DNA from: Gemmataceae bacterium
GTDB taxonomy: Bacteria; Planctomycetota; Planctomycetia; Gemmatales; Gemmataceae
Direction of reading: 5' to 3'
DNA length: 44,356 nucleotides
Assembly (NCBI GenBank): GCA_019752375.1
Contig: JAIEMG010000066.1
Location: 1 to 44,356, forward strand
Positions within the stretch are counted from its first letter, which is position 1; the number at the start of each line of letters is the position of its first letter. The notes below the pieces were generated by a model that saw nothing but the letters and a program-made list of their open reading frames with translations, did not search any database and was not told where the DNA came from. Both the position numbers and the translations under genes were made by a program. Of the stretch, positions 26,385-35,777 are shown one piece after another.

Positions 26385-27803
26385 ATGACTCCTACCAGTG
26401 CTTGCCGTTCCTTCCGCACTGTAGCGCCGATGAGCCGGCGGGAAGTCCTCCGCGCTGGGTCGCTTGGCCTGTTCGGCCTGACGCTGCCCGGGTTGCTGCA
26501 AGGTCGCGCCCGCGCCGCGGCGGTGCCGCGCGGCGGGCGTGCCAAGGCGTGTATCCTCCTGTTCATGTGGGGCGGGCCGGCCCACCAGGACACCTGGGAC
26601 ATGAAGCCCGACGCCCCGGCGGAGTACCGCGGCGACTTCAAATCCATCGCCAGCGCGGTGCCCGGCCTGCGCGTCTGCGAGCACCTACCGCTGGCGGCCC
26701 GCCAGGCCGACAAGTTGGCGCTGGTCCGATCGATGACGCACGGCGACGTGGACCACCTGACGGCGACGCATTTCCTGCTCACCGGCCGCGGCGTCCCCAA
26801 CCGCGCCGGCTCGGAACACGAAGACTTTCCGCATTACGGCGCGCTGCTGGCGAGCCTCGGCCGGGGGCGGGGGCCACTGCCGCCATTCGTGTCGATGATG
26901 CCCCGCGTTCCCGACGGTGCTCCGCGCTTTGTCGAGCAGTCGCGCGGCCGCGGCGCCGGCATGCTCGGCCCGCTGTACGAACCGATGCGCATCGACGGCG
27001 ATGCCAGTCGGGCGGACTACCGCGTTGCCGACTTCAGCCTGAACGCCGACGTGCCGACCGAGCGCGCAAGCGGCCGCCGCGACCTGTTGCGTCGGCTGGA
27101 GGACCAGCGCCGACTGCTGGAGAAAGACCCGCGTGCCGCAGCGCTGGGCACCCACTACAACCGCGCCTTCTCTCTGCTGGAGGCGCGGGGCGTGGCCGAG
27201 GCGTTTGACCTCAGCAAGGAGAGCGACCGGGTCCGCGACCGCTATGGCCGCAACATCCACGGACAGGCGGTGCTGCAGGCGCGGCGGCTGGTCGAGGCGG
27301 GAGTGCCGCTTATCACGGTCTTCTGGCAAAACGATGGCATCACGAACGTCAGCGTCTACTGGGATACGCACAGCCGGAACTTCATCGACTTGAAGACCCG
27401 CCTCTGTCCGGTCGCCGACCAGGCGCTCAGCGCCTTGCTGGAGGACCTGGCGCAACGGGGCATGCTGGACGAAACGCTGGTCGTCTGGACGGGGGAGTTT
27501 GGCCGCACGCCCAAGGTCGGCCAGGGAGTGCCTGGCGGCGCCGGTGCGGGGCGGGACGGCCGCGACCACTGGGCGGGCGTGTTCACCAGCGTACTGGCGG
27601 GCGGAGGCGTCCGTGGTGGATACGTGCACGGTTCCAGCGACCGCTTCGCCGCCTTCCCGGCCGCGGACCCGACCCGGCCGGCCGACCTGGCTGCCACGAT
27701 CTACCATTGCCTGGGCGTCGACCCCGAGATGCAAGTGCGCGACCGGCTCGACCGGCCGCTGACACTGTGCGAGGGGAAAGTGATCCAGCCGATCCTTCGG
27801 TAA
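26385..27803 (+). CDS. DUF1501 secreted protein (second copy)
   Basis: A 472-residue DUF1501 protein. The leader has twin arginines (SRREVLRAGSLGLFGLTLPG, arginines 18-19) followed by a hydrophobic stretch, suggesting Tat export. Family landmarks are MWGGPAHQDTWDMKPDAPAE, LVRSMTHGDVDHLTATHFLLTG, RRLVEAGVPLITV, WDTH, WTGEFGRTPKV and GRDHW. It is only distantly similar to the copy at 5539, so it is not a recent duplication. The ATG at 26385 is preceded by GGAG; an upstream in-frame ATG at 26316 adds residues without coding character. No DUF1549/DUF1553 partner is adjacent. The function of the family is not established; members are related to alkaline-phosphatase-fold enzymes. Confidence 0.88.
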   Translation: MTPTSACRSFRTVAPMSRREVLRAGSLGLFGLTLPGLLQGRARAAAVPRGGRAKACILLFMWGGPAHQDTWDMKPDAPAEYRGDFKSIASAVPGLRVCEHLPLAARQADKLALVRSMTHGDVDHLTATHFLLTGRGVPNRAGSEHEDFPHYGALLASLGRGRGPLPPFVSMMPRVPDGAPRFVEQSRGRGAGMLGPLYEPMRIDGDASRADYRVADFSLNADVPTERASGRRDLLRRLEDQRRLLEKDPRAAALGTHYNRAFSLLEARGVAEAFDLSKESDRVRDRYGRNIHGQAVLQARRLVEAGVPLITVFWQNDGITNVSVYWDTHSRNFIDLKTRLCPVADQALSALLEDLAQRGMLDETLVVWTGEFGRTPKVGQGVPGGAGAGRDGRDHWAGVFTSVLAGGGVRGGYVHGSSDRFAAFPAADPTRPADLAATIYHCLGVDPEMQVRDRLDRPLTLCEGKVIQPILR

Positions 27804-27940
27804 CGGTCAGCGTCTACGCCTCAGCGACGAAGAAATCGGCTTGCATACCGTCTATGTCGCCGGCCCATGCGGAGAAGCCGCCTGCCAGCGGCCTCTCCTC
27901 GTTCGATCGCATCTTCAAATGCCCATCGTTCTCGCGGCAT

Positions 27941-30127
27941 TCACGCGATCTGTGTCACCTCGATGAAGTTGATCTTGTTGTTCACCGCTCCCGTCGCGTT
28001 GCTGACAGTCAGCCGCCCGTCGCTGACCTGAACGGTGACGACGCCCTCGATCCAGCGGCGCTGCGACGTCGGAGTGCCGTCGATCGCCAGCACGCCCTCC
28101 ACGTTCAGTTTGTAGACGCTATTGATGAAGCTGGGATCGCCGGCCGCGATGCGTACCTGGTATGTACCGTTGGGCACGGCGATCTCCCAGCGAGCGGTGG
28201 CCGCCGTCATGTGGATCAGGCTGTCATAGCGCTCGTCGATCGAGTTGGCGGCGTCTCGGTCGCGGGCAGCGCCACGGAAGTCGGCGTTCCAACCATAGCT
28301 CAGGCCGTTACCGCGAGCCCCAAAGACCAGGCCGCTATCCGCCAGGTAACCGTTGACGCCCTCGCCCGTGGCCGTGGTGAAGTTGATGCGTGCGGCGAAC
28401 GCCGGCGCCCTGGGCGTGGCGGTCACCTGGTTGGACTGGATGCTGCCGCCGCCGCCGTTGACCGCGGCCAGCCGGTAATAGTACGTCGCGCCGTTCGTCA
28501 GGCCCGTGTCGGTAAACGAGGCGCCGGTCAGGCCCGTACGGTAGACGACCAGGCTGCTCGCCGAGGTGCCGCGATAGAGCGTGAAGCTCGTCGCGCTGGG
28601 GACGGCGGCCCAGGTAAGCTTCGCCAGGGCGTTGCCGGACGTGACGGCCAGTGTTGGGGCCGCGGGCCGCGTCAGGGCGCTGGCCGTGTTGGAGGCGGCG
28701 CTTTCACCGCCGGCATTGGTGGCCCGCACGCGGAAGTAGTAGGTCATGCCGGCGGAGAGGCTGCTCACCTGCAAGCTCGTCACGTTGGCGCCGACCGTCG
28801 TCACCACCAGGTTCTGGGTGAACCCGAGGTCCGTCGCGCGCTCGACTTTGAACCCGGTTTCGTTCGTCGAGTTGTCGGCCCAGCTCACGGTGATCTGAGA
28901 AGCGGAGACGCTGACGGCCGTCGCGTTCGACGGCACGGCGGGAATTGCAGGGGGCGGCGTGCCGAACTCGTAGGCGCCGATGTCGAGCGCGCCAACGACT
29001 GGTCGCGCCTCCGCGCCTTGCGGATGCAAGTACTGGAAGCGCGGCGTCAAATCGAAACCATTGACGGTGCCGGGATTGGTGCCGGCGTTGATCGCGGGCG
29101 ACCCGGCGGTCAGGTGGTAGTCGAAGCCGGCCTGGTTCACCAGCCCCGGCGAACTGGAAACCAGGTTCGTCGTCAGCGTGCCGGTGCCGGACAGCACGGT
29201 GCCGGGGCCAGCGAAGATGTTGTTCACGATTTGCACGTTGGTCGGCGTGCCACTGACGCGGACAAAGGTGCCGGCGGAGCGATCGTTGACAAACGTGTTG
29301 TTTACGACAAAAAGCTGCTGGCTGGGGTTGGTAGCCCCCTCGGCCGCAAAGCTGAGGATGGTCGAGTTGCCGGTGTTCGCGCTCTGCTCGATCAGGTTGC
29401 CGATGATGTAGGCGATGCCGCCATTGGGCAGGTCGATCTCGTAGCTGGCCGCGCCCGCGGGGCCATCGGTGATGCGGTTATAGAGGATGTAATTAGCGTC
29501 GGCGCGGCTCTTGACCAGATGGCCGACGTTGCCGTCGTGGCTATAGGAGTTCCGCAGGGTGAAGGAGCGGACGTGGCCGATGTACATGTTGTGGCTGAAA
29601 CCATCGCCGTAGCCATTGTGGGCGAACTCCGAACTATCGACGACGATATCGCTCAGGGCGTTGGCCCCGGTCAGAATGCCGTTCTCGTTGTCGTGGAAGT
29701 AGCAGTTGACGACGGTCAGACCGGCGCCTTCTTGGCGGATGCCGGCGCCGTTCTTGTCGACGGCCGTCGCACCGGAGAATTCGATGTTCTTGACGGTGGT
29801 GTTAGCGCCCTGGATGACCCAGATGCCCTTGCCCTGCGCGCTGTTGCCGCCCGCCTCCATGTGAGCCCGGCCGCCGACGCCTTCGATGGTGAGATTGCTG
29901 TCCGTCCAGACGGCTACGTCGCCCGTGTAGAGTCCTGCCTGGATGCGAATCGTGTCGCCATCCTGAGCGACAGCGGCGGCCTGACTGGGCAACGCATAAA
30001 CCTGGCCCGGCCCGACACTCAGAATGGCCGGCACGCAGCGGTCTTCTAGACACTCCAGGGTCAAACGCACCCGTCGCGCGGTCGAGCGCGAAGAACCGAA
30101 ACGGGAGAGGCAAGAGGTCCAGTTCAT
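27941..30127 (-). CDS. Secreted beta-helix/FnIII/malectin-like protein
   Basis: A 728-residue modular exported protein. The N-terminus carries a planctomycete sorting-like motif (LECLEDRCVP, 24-33) instead of a normal signal peptide. Residues about 38-390 form a right-handed parallel beta-helix, with repeats such as NLTIEGVGG, NTTVKNIEFSG, GLTVVNCYFHDNENG and VQIVNNIF, the fold of pectate lyases and other polysaccharide-binding enzymes. Two fibronectin type III domains follow (about 398-488 and 490-575). The C-terminal 150 residues resemble a malectin-like carbohydrate-binding domain (INFTTATGEG to INFIEVTQIA). No catalytic residues can be assigned. The start has AGGAG upstream. It lies downstream of the sigma-factor gene on the same strand, 179 bases away. 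Confidence 0.85.
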   Translation of the reverse strand: MNWTSCLSRFGSSRSTARRVRLTLECLEDRCVPAILSVGPGQVYALPSQAAAVAQDGDTIRIQAGLYTGDVAVWTDSNLTIEGVGGRAHMEAGGNSAQGKGIWVIQGANTTVKNIEFSGATAVDKNGAGIRQEGAGLTVVNCYFHDNENGILTGANALSDIVVDSSEFAHNGYGDGFSHNMYIGHVRSFTLRNSYSHDGNVGHLVKSRADANYILYNRITDGPAGAASYEIDLPNGGIAYIIGNLIEQSANTGNSTILSFAAEGATNPSQQLFVVNNTFVNDRSAGTFVRVSGTPTNVQIVNNIFAGPGTVLSGTGTLTTNLVSSSPGLVNQAGFDYHLTAGSPAINAGTNPGTVNGFDLTPRFQYLHPQGAEARPVVGALDIGAYEFGTPPPAIPAVPSNATAVSVSASQITVSWADNSTNETGFKVERATDLGFTQNLVVTTVGANVTSLQVSSLSAGMTYYFRVRATNAGGESAASNTASALTRPAAPTLAVTSGNALAKLTWAAVPSATSFTLYRGTSASSLVVYRTGLTGASFTDTGLTNGATYYYRLAAVNGGGGSIQSNQVTATPRAPAFAARINFTTATGEGVNGYLADSGLVFGARGNGLSYGWNADFRGAARDRDAANSIDERYDSLIHMTAATARWEIAVPNGTYQVRIAAGDPSFINSVYKLNVEGVLAIDGTPTSQRRWIEGVVTVQVSDGRLTVSNATGAVNNKINFIEVTQIA

Positions 30128-30306
30128 GCGGAAAACTCCTGTGTAGAGCAGAGCATTCGTATCACCGCGCCGGGCATGTCAAACGATCGCGGCGCCTGGC
30201 GTACGAGAGCGTGAATTGGTTCCACGGACATGATGCGTCGGCGCTCGACGCACCACCCATCGGCGCGCACCGGGGGCGTCAACCCTACCGATTGCCTTGC
30301 CTTCGC

Positions 30307-32154
30307 CTACCGAAGGTTCAACGGCACTTCGATCTGGGAAAAAAGGCGCGAGTTCTGTGGTCTAATGGCGATATAGACAACCGACTGACGGGATAGTGGA
30401 AGCTCGGTGGTGTCGTACACCATGCTGCTGGCATTATGGCGACCGGAGGGCGCGACAATTCCGCCTGGCGCCGGCGTCGCCTTTTCCCAGCCGAAGCGAT
30501 GGATACTGGTGAAGGCGTAGCGCACCTCGTGTTTGACGGCGTCTTCCTCCACCGCACGGTTCCAGGTGACGATCAGGCGACGGTTCGCCTGCACCACGGT
30601 TGCGGTGATGCCGTAGACCTGTTCGTCGTTCTCGGGCTCCGACTGGCGGATAAACTCCACTTCGTCCAGCCGATAGTCCACGGGATACTGCGCCGGCGCG
30701 CTCAGCGCCTCGACGTAGAAACGCGTCAGGGCGTCAAAGAAGTTGACGCCGTCCTCACCGGTCGGTCGGAGCCGGCTGCCGACGTCCTTCGACGGGTTCT
30801 TGCCGCGCTCCAGCGAAGGATGCGCATTGATGAGGACTACGGTCCAGCAGTCCAGCGCCGGCACGTTGATGCGATGCTGAAAGCTGCTGCCGCCTTCGTC
30901 CAGGCTGCCCCAGTTCGGCTCGCGGACGCGCTTGACATAGGTGCCGACATTCATGTTCGCGCCGCCGTCGGTGCGGTGCGGCGCCGCCCCGGACGGCACC
31001 TTGAGCCAGAAGCGCAACCGATTGTACGTGTCAAAGCGCCACGTGCCGGACTCGGCCGCGTAGTCCCGCGCGAACGTCTTCTTGCCCTTCTCCTCGGGGT
31101 CGAATTGCACCTTGAGCCGGCCCTGTGTCAGGCGCATCAGCAGACTGCTGCCGGCGATCGCGTCGGTCCCATCGAGGCTCGCCTGGAAAACGCCGCCATC
31201 GCTGCCGTCGGGCTCGGCACAAAAACGGGGAAAGTGGTCGCCGAGCTTGTTGACGGGCAGCGCGGGCCCGTTGAAGTGGACCAAGGGCACCTTGTCCGGC
31301 GGCCCGTTCGCCGATCGCAGCAGGAGGGCGGCCCCGGTACCGAGCACCGCAACCGCCAGCACAATGGCTGCGGCCAACTTTGCCTTGGCCAGCGCCGCGG
31401 CCCGCAGCGTCGCGTCGGCGAGAGCGGCGACCGGTGCGGAAGCCGCGCCCGCACCACCGGCCAGCTTTAGGTTCCCTGCCAGACTTGCCGGCACTACCGC
31501 CGACACCTTTTGCTGGGCAAGGAATGTGATCAGGACCGCCGACGTGACCGCTACGCCTCGCCGCAACAGAGTCGCTCGCAGCCGATTGAGCCCGTCCATC
31601 GCCCGGCGCGACAGGGTGCCCTGATGGCAGCCGAGCAAGCGGGCGGCTTCTTCCTGGCGGTGACCTTCCAAATGGCACAGAATGACGGCTTCGCGAAGCT
31701 GGGTCGGCAGTCGCCCGATGGCGCTGTCCAATTCACGCCGGAGATCGTCGTCCGGCGGTGAACTGATGGGGGGCTTTTGCATCGCCGCCGCTTCCTCTCT
31801 TCGCTCGCGCCGGAACCTCGATCGCAGCAGGGTCACCGCGGTGTCATGGGCCGCCTTGTAGAGCCAGCCGGCCAGCGATCCTTGTGCCCGGCCGGGGTGC
31901 CGTGCCAGGAGCAGGAACACTGCCTGGGTCGCGTCCTCCGAGTCGTGGCTGTTGTGCAGCAGACGGAGGCACGTTCGGAAGACCATGCCGCCATAGCGCG
32001 CGGCCACCTGGGCGAAAGCCTCCTGATCGCGACGGGCCAGGAACTCGGCGAGGAGTTGCTGGTCCGTCCAGGTCGAGAGGTCCCGAATCTGGGGCGGAGA
32101 GGCCGGCGAGTTTCGGCTCCCCGCTTCGGTTGCTGCAACCGCGGGTCGGAACAT
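30307..32154 (-). CDS. ECF sigma factor with membrane and extracytoplasmic extension
   Basis: A 615-residue fusion. Residues 33-115 are sigma region 2 (QQLLAEFLARRDQEAFAQV, MVFRTCLRLLHNSHDSEDATQAVFLLL) and 142-200 are region 4 (AIGRLPTQLREAVILCHLEGHRQEEAARLLG). After a linker, a single hydrophobic span (257-279, AAAIVLAVAVLGTGAALLL) is followed by about 330 residues predicted outside the membrane, largely beta-strand, including RFWLKVPSGAAPH and YVEALSAPAQYPVDYRLDEVEF, resembling a sugar-binding-type domain. In ordinary systems the anti-sigma factor and sensor are separate proteins; here sensing and transcription seem joined in one chain. AAGGA precedes the ATG. It probably controls the adjacent secreted-protein genes, although no target promoter is identified. 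Confidence 0.88.
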   Translation of the reverse strand: MFRPAVAATEAGSRNSPASPPQIRDLSTWTDQQLLAEFLARRDQEAFAQVAARYGGMVFRTCLRLLHNSHDSEDATQAVFLLLARHPGRAQGSLAGWLYKAAHDTAVTLLRSRFRRERREEAAAMQKPPISSPPDDDLRRELDSAIGRLPTQLREAVILCHLEGHRQEEAARLLGCHQGTLSRRAMDGLNRLRATLLRRGVAVTSAVLITFLAQQKVSAVVPASLAGNLKLAGGAGAASAPVAALADATLRAAALAKAKLAAAIVLAVAVLGTGAALLLRSANGPPDKVPLVHFNGPALPVNKLGDHFPRFCAEPDGSDGGVFQASLDGTDAIAGSSLLMRLTQGRLKVQFDPEEKGKKTFARDYAAESGTWRFDTYNRLRFWLKVPSGAAPHRTDGGANMNVGTYVKRVREPNWGSLDEGGSSFQHRINVPALDCWTVVLINAHPSLERGKNPSKDVGSRLRPTGEDGVNFFDALTRFYVEALSAPAQYPVDYRLDEVEFIRQSEPENDEQVYGITATVVQANRRLIVTWNRAVEEDAVKHEVRYAFTSIHRFGWEKATPAPGGIVAPSGRHNASSMVYDTTELPLSRQSVVYIAIRPQNSRLFSQIEVPLNLR

Positions 32155-32311
32155 GGTTTATCCTTCGGGCACCCAGATACCGTCGCCGAGCCTGAGTTTA
32201 TGCGCGGGAAATGTGAAATGTCAAACGATCAGCGAGCTCGCGCACCGGCCAAACGCGTCAGCGACGGATCGACCATTCGCCGCTGGCGCATCCGGCAGCC
32301 GACCGGAGGTC

Positions 32312-35300
32312 TCACGGGCGCAGGATCAGCGCATCGGCCACGTCCAGGTCGAGCGTCAAAATCAGCTTGCTGGCCTCGCGCTTCATCTCCACCTTGTTGC
32401 CACTGGCCAGCGTCACCTTCTCCGCGAGCACCGGCAAGTTGACAGTCACGGTCAATCCCTTCACGGGAGCGCCGCTCCAGTTAACCAGAGGTATCAGCGT
32501 ACTCGACTTCGCCTGCACAACCGTGTTCTCCACCAGCGGTTCGGAGCAGACGACGGGCAATGGGAAGTCCGGATTGGCGATCGAGAGCGCCGCTCCCTTG
32601 TCGAAGCGCGTCGGGATGAAGTGCATGAATGCTTCATCGGTGGCACCGCGGTCAATGGGACGCTTCGGCAGCGCCGGCTTCATGTACGCAAAGCCCGGCA
32701 GATAGCCGAGGTAGCTGGCCTGGCCCTTTCCCACCGTGCGACGGCTGACGGCGGGCGACTTGTCGTCAAACACGCCCACCACCTGCTTGCTGTCCGCGGC
32801 AAATCGGCTGCGCACGCCGATCACCGGTTCCATCCACGGTTTCATCGTGTTCATGTGGACCTGGTCCATCGCCGTGGCGAACGGCAGATCCTGCTTCTCG
32901 AAGCGAACGAGGCCGTCCTTGTCCTCCTCCAACTCCTTCGGCTCGACGCCGAGCAGTTCGCGCAGCGTCTTGTTCGGCTGGTTGAACTCGTCCCACATCC
33001 CGGCGCCGGCCGTCGCCACCAGTTTGCCGCCGTTGCTCACCCATTCCGCGATCGCCTTCGACGCGGCCCGGCTGATGTGGCGGTCGGTCAGGTAGAGCAG
33101 CTTGTAGCCTTTCAAATCGTCGCCTTCGACCACCATGTCGAGCGGTACCTGCTGATGGCGAATCGCCAGGTACATGCAGCGCTTGTGGGCGTCATATGGC
33201 GCGCGGTTGTCGTCCCACACGTCGGCAGCCTCGCTGAACCACAGGCCCGCCAGGCCCGGACGTACCTGGCCGTCCTGCACGATGTCCTCGAACTGGCCCA
33301 GCTCGTGGATCGCCTTGCGCACTTCGTGATACATTTCCGGAGCGCTCGAGTGGTTCTCCGTGTACGCGGCCTGCACCGGGCGGAATTCGAAGAGATTGAA
33401 GACCTTCACGCCGTGGGCGATGTCGCCGTACCACTGACGCCGCCAGCTATTCACCGTGTTGTTCGGCGTGTGCGGCATCACGTAGTAGTGGATCTTCGCC
33501 TCGGGCTTGCCGCGAAGGGCCGCGCGGAAGATGTCCGGCATCAGGAAGTTCACCTGCTGACTGGCGACGGGCACCTGGAAGATGTAATCCTCGCCCCAGG
33601 GCATTGTCATGCCGCCCTCGCGGAACAGAGAAATCCACTGGTGCGTCGTGCCCATGTACATGGCCCCATGATGGGGCGAGAAGTTGGCGCCGACGCCCGC
33701 GTTGGGCAGGTTTCTTTTCAGGATGTCGGTGCGTTCCTTCAATTGCCGGATACCGAAGCGATAGCCGTACAACTTCGAGTAGTAGTAAAGGCCTGGCTTC
33801 GTTTTGGCCGACTCGGCAGCCGGGCTGAACGACAGCTTCTCATAATCGTCACCGGCAGCCGGGTCCAGTTCGGCAGGCTTGACCTTCTGCTCCTTCAGCC
33901 AGGCGCGGAAGCCGGCATGGTCGTTGGCGGGCGGCGTCGCCAGGCCGATCTCGTCGCCAAGGCTGACCACCGCAATCTTGTCCGCCTTGCCGGCGTCCTT
34001 GAGCTTCTTGCAATGGCCTTCCAGCATGTTCGTCGGCACGCCGCGCACGTCGATGTAGCCGCGCACCAAGCCGCCCGCGCCGTCGAGCTCTTCCGGCTGC
34101 GATTTCGCCAGGGCCGTGGCGCCCATCAACTGCAGGAACTCGTTCAACGCAGTCGTATACGGAGCGTTGCCGGGCCGCGGGTCGAAGGTGGAACCGTAGA
34201 TGAGCGTTTTCCGGGGTGCCGTCCCGGCGGGTGCGGGTTGTTTTTTCAGGTACGCGACCAGGTCGAGCAGCACCTCGTCGGCCGTGCGGACACGGCGCGA
34301 ATAGCGCGTGTCGGCGGAATATGCCAGGGACAGGTTGCCTGTAACTTTCTCGAAACGGCGAATCGTCTCGATCTTGCCATCCGCGCCGCGCAAGCCGACA
34401 TCGAGATCGAAGTTCAGCGCTCCCTTGCCGGCTGCAGTCAGGTTCCATTGACCGTCGTTGAGTGTGTCGAGCAGGCTGCCGACTTCCACCCAGTCGGTGT
34501 TTTGCCCGGGCTCGGCACTGATCGTCGTCGGCTTCCAGGTGCGCATGTGGACCCAGTATGGTGAATGCTCGGTCCCGTTCGGCACGGTCAGCGTCAGCGC
34601 GCTGCCCTCCTTGGCGTTGTGGACCTTCAGAAACACGTCGCCGGCCTGGGTAAGCATGCCGTCGAGCGGCAGGTAGCTCTCCTTGTCGATGCGCTGCTTC
34701 ACCTGTGCCTCGTCGCTGGTCAGCATCACCAGGTCGACGTTCCGGCGAGCTGCGTCACCGGGCTGCTTATCGGCAATCAGGGTCAACTTCGCCTTGCCGG
34801 CATCCAGCTCGACGGCTGCGTCGTGTCCTTCCCAGACGATGGTCTCCGACGCGCCCCAGTCCCAGGCAACTTCCTTCTGCAGCTTCTTGCCGAATGCCCA
34901 GATCTTGACGTTGTCGCGAGCGCCATAGAGCCGATCCAGCTTCACCTTGCCGCCCTGCTCCACCTGGAGCTTGAACTGCGTCTCGAAACGGTAACAGGCC
35001 TCATAACGGATCAGCGCAACGTAGCGCCCCGCCTTGGGCACCTGCACCTCGATGACGGCTTCGGTACGTTCGCACTGTTCCGGAGCCCCGAGGTACGCCT
35101 TGCGGCTCAGGAAACTGTTGGCAAACGTCGCGCAGTGATAGTTCGTGCCCCAGGGCTTCGCCTGCCAGCCGGGCTTGACGGTTTGAAACTCCTCCGCCTC
35201 GGCAATGATCGTCGTTTCGTTGACAGGCGCGACTGCATGATCCTTGCGAAACGCCTGGGAGACGGTTTCCGGTTTGGCGTCGGCGGACGACAGGGATGCA

Positions 35301-35350
35301 GTGGAAGCTACGAGGGCAAAAAGCGACAGCACGCGGCGCAGCGCGGACAT
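32312..35350 (-). CDS. Large secreted glycosidase-like protein
   Basis: A 1012-residue exported protein with a signal peptide (1-22, ending SLSSA). Residues about 45-235 look like a carbohydrate-binding beta-sandwich (AEAEEFQTVKPGW, RYVALIRYEACYRFETQFKL). The middle, with ADKIAVVSLGDEIGL, NAGVGANFSPHHGA and GVKVFNLFEFRP, resembles a TIM-barrel glycosidase. A region with VRPGLAGLWFSEAADVWDD, YKLLYLTDRHIS and AIAEWVSNGGKLVATAGAG resembles the beta-galactosidase trimerisation domain of GH42 enzymes. A beta-sandwich ends the protein. I cannot point to the two catalytic carboxylates with certainty, so hydrolase activity is inferred. The ATG at 35350 has GGAG upstream; the longer frame to 35467 lacks support. 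Confidence 0.78.
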   Translation of the reverse strand: MSALRRVLSLFALVASTASLSSADAKPETVSQAFRKDHAVAPVNETTIIAEAEEFQTVKPGWQAKPWGTNYHCATFANSFLSRKAYLGAPEQCERTEAVIEVQVPKAGRYVALIRYEACYRFETQFKLQVEQGGKVKLDRLYGARDNVKIWAFGKKLQKEVAWDWGASETIVWEGHDAAVELDAGKAKLTLIADKQPGDAARRNVDLVMLTSDEAQVKQRIDKESYLPLDGMLTQAGDVFLKVHNAKEGSALTLTVPNGTEHSPYWVHMRTWKPTTISAEPGQNTDWVEVGSLLDTLNDGQWNLTAAGKGALNFDLDVGLRGADGKIETIRRFEKVTGNLSLAYSADTRYSRRVRTADEVLLDLVAYLKKQPAPAGTAPRKTLIYGSTFDPRPGNAPYTTALNEFLQLMGATALAKSQPEELDGAGGLVRGYIDVRGVPTNMLEGHCKKLKDAGKADKIAVVSLGDEIGLATPPANDHAGFRAWLKEQKVKPAELDPAAGDDYEKLSFSPAAESAKTKPGLYYYSKLYGYRFGIRQLKERTDILKRNLPNAGVGANFSPHHGAMYMGTTHQWISLFREGGMTMPWGEDYIFQVPVASQQVNFLMPDIFRAALRGKPEAKIHYYVMPHTPNNTVNSWRRQWYGDIAHGVKVFNLFEFRPVQAAYTENHSSAPEMYHEVRKAIHELGQFEDIVQDGQVRPGLAGLWFSEAADVWDDNRAPYDAHKRCMYLAIRHQQVPLDMVVEGDDLKGYKLLYLTDRHISRAASKAIAEWVSNGGKLVATAGAGMWDEFNQPNKTLRELLGVEPKELEEDKDGLVRFEKQDLPFATAMDQVHMNTMKPWMEPVIGVRSRFAADSKQVVGVFDDKSPAVSRRTVGKGQASYLGYLPGFAYMKPALPKRPIDRGATDEAFMHFIPTRFDKGAALSIANPDFPLPVVCSEPLVENTVVQAKSSTLIPLVNWSGAPVKGLTVTVNLPVLAEKVTLASGNKVEMKREASKLILTLDLDVADALILRP

Positions 35351-35777
35351 GGATTTCTCCGGCGAAGGTAGGAGCACGGGCACACAGGAATGTACGAGGC
35401 AGCGCCGGAGGAAGCAACCGGCAATGTGCGGGTGAAGGCAGGGTGGTTGCCGCGAGTCGCTGGGCAATGTCCCGTGGCTGCCAAGGAACGAGTGATTGGG
35501 AGCTCGCTTAAGTTAATGGCATTCCACGGTGTTCCCTTTTCCGCATCGAATGTCTTCGCCGGGGACGGCCGTTGGGCGACGGGCCTGGATGACGACGACG
35601 GCCATGCAACAGGGACTGGAGGCGAGCCTGCGACCGCGCGGGCGGCCGCGCAAGAGCCCTGCGTCAGCCCCCGGATTCTTCGATGTATGTGAGGGCTGAC
35701 CCCCACCGGCTCGCGTGAGATTTCGACGTCTTCGAAAGGCTTCACTTTGGCTGTAGTCGTCCGCGCTCGGCGCTGCC
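35351..35777. other. Gene-free spacer with hairpin
   Basis: About 430 bases between the glycosidase-like and beta-propeller genes with no credible coding frame. It contains an 8-bp inverted repeat, gtcagccc (35663-35670) with gggctgac (35693-35700), about 80-115 bases beyond the propeller gene's stop codon. That hairpin could end the propeller transcript, but no T-run follows it on the minus strand. Confidence 0.55.

Noticed and set aside
27707..30049. 780-codon plus-strand open frame
   Set aside because: It lies wholly opposite the beta-helix/FnIII gene, which has recognisable domains and a ribosome-binding site. The antisense frame shows no family resemblance and is a GC-driven shadow.
32153..34564. 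803-codon plus-strand open frame
   Set aside because: It is opposite the glycosidase-like gene, with a low-complexity Val/Ala/Arg/His-rich translation and no motif.
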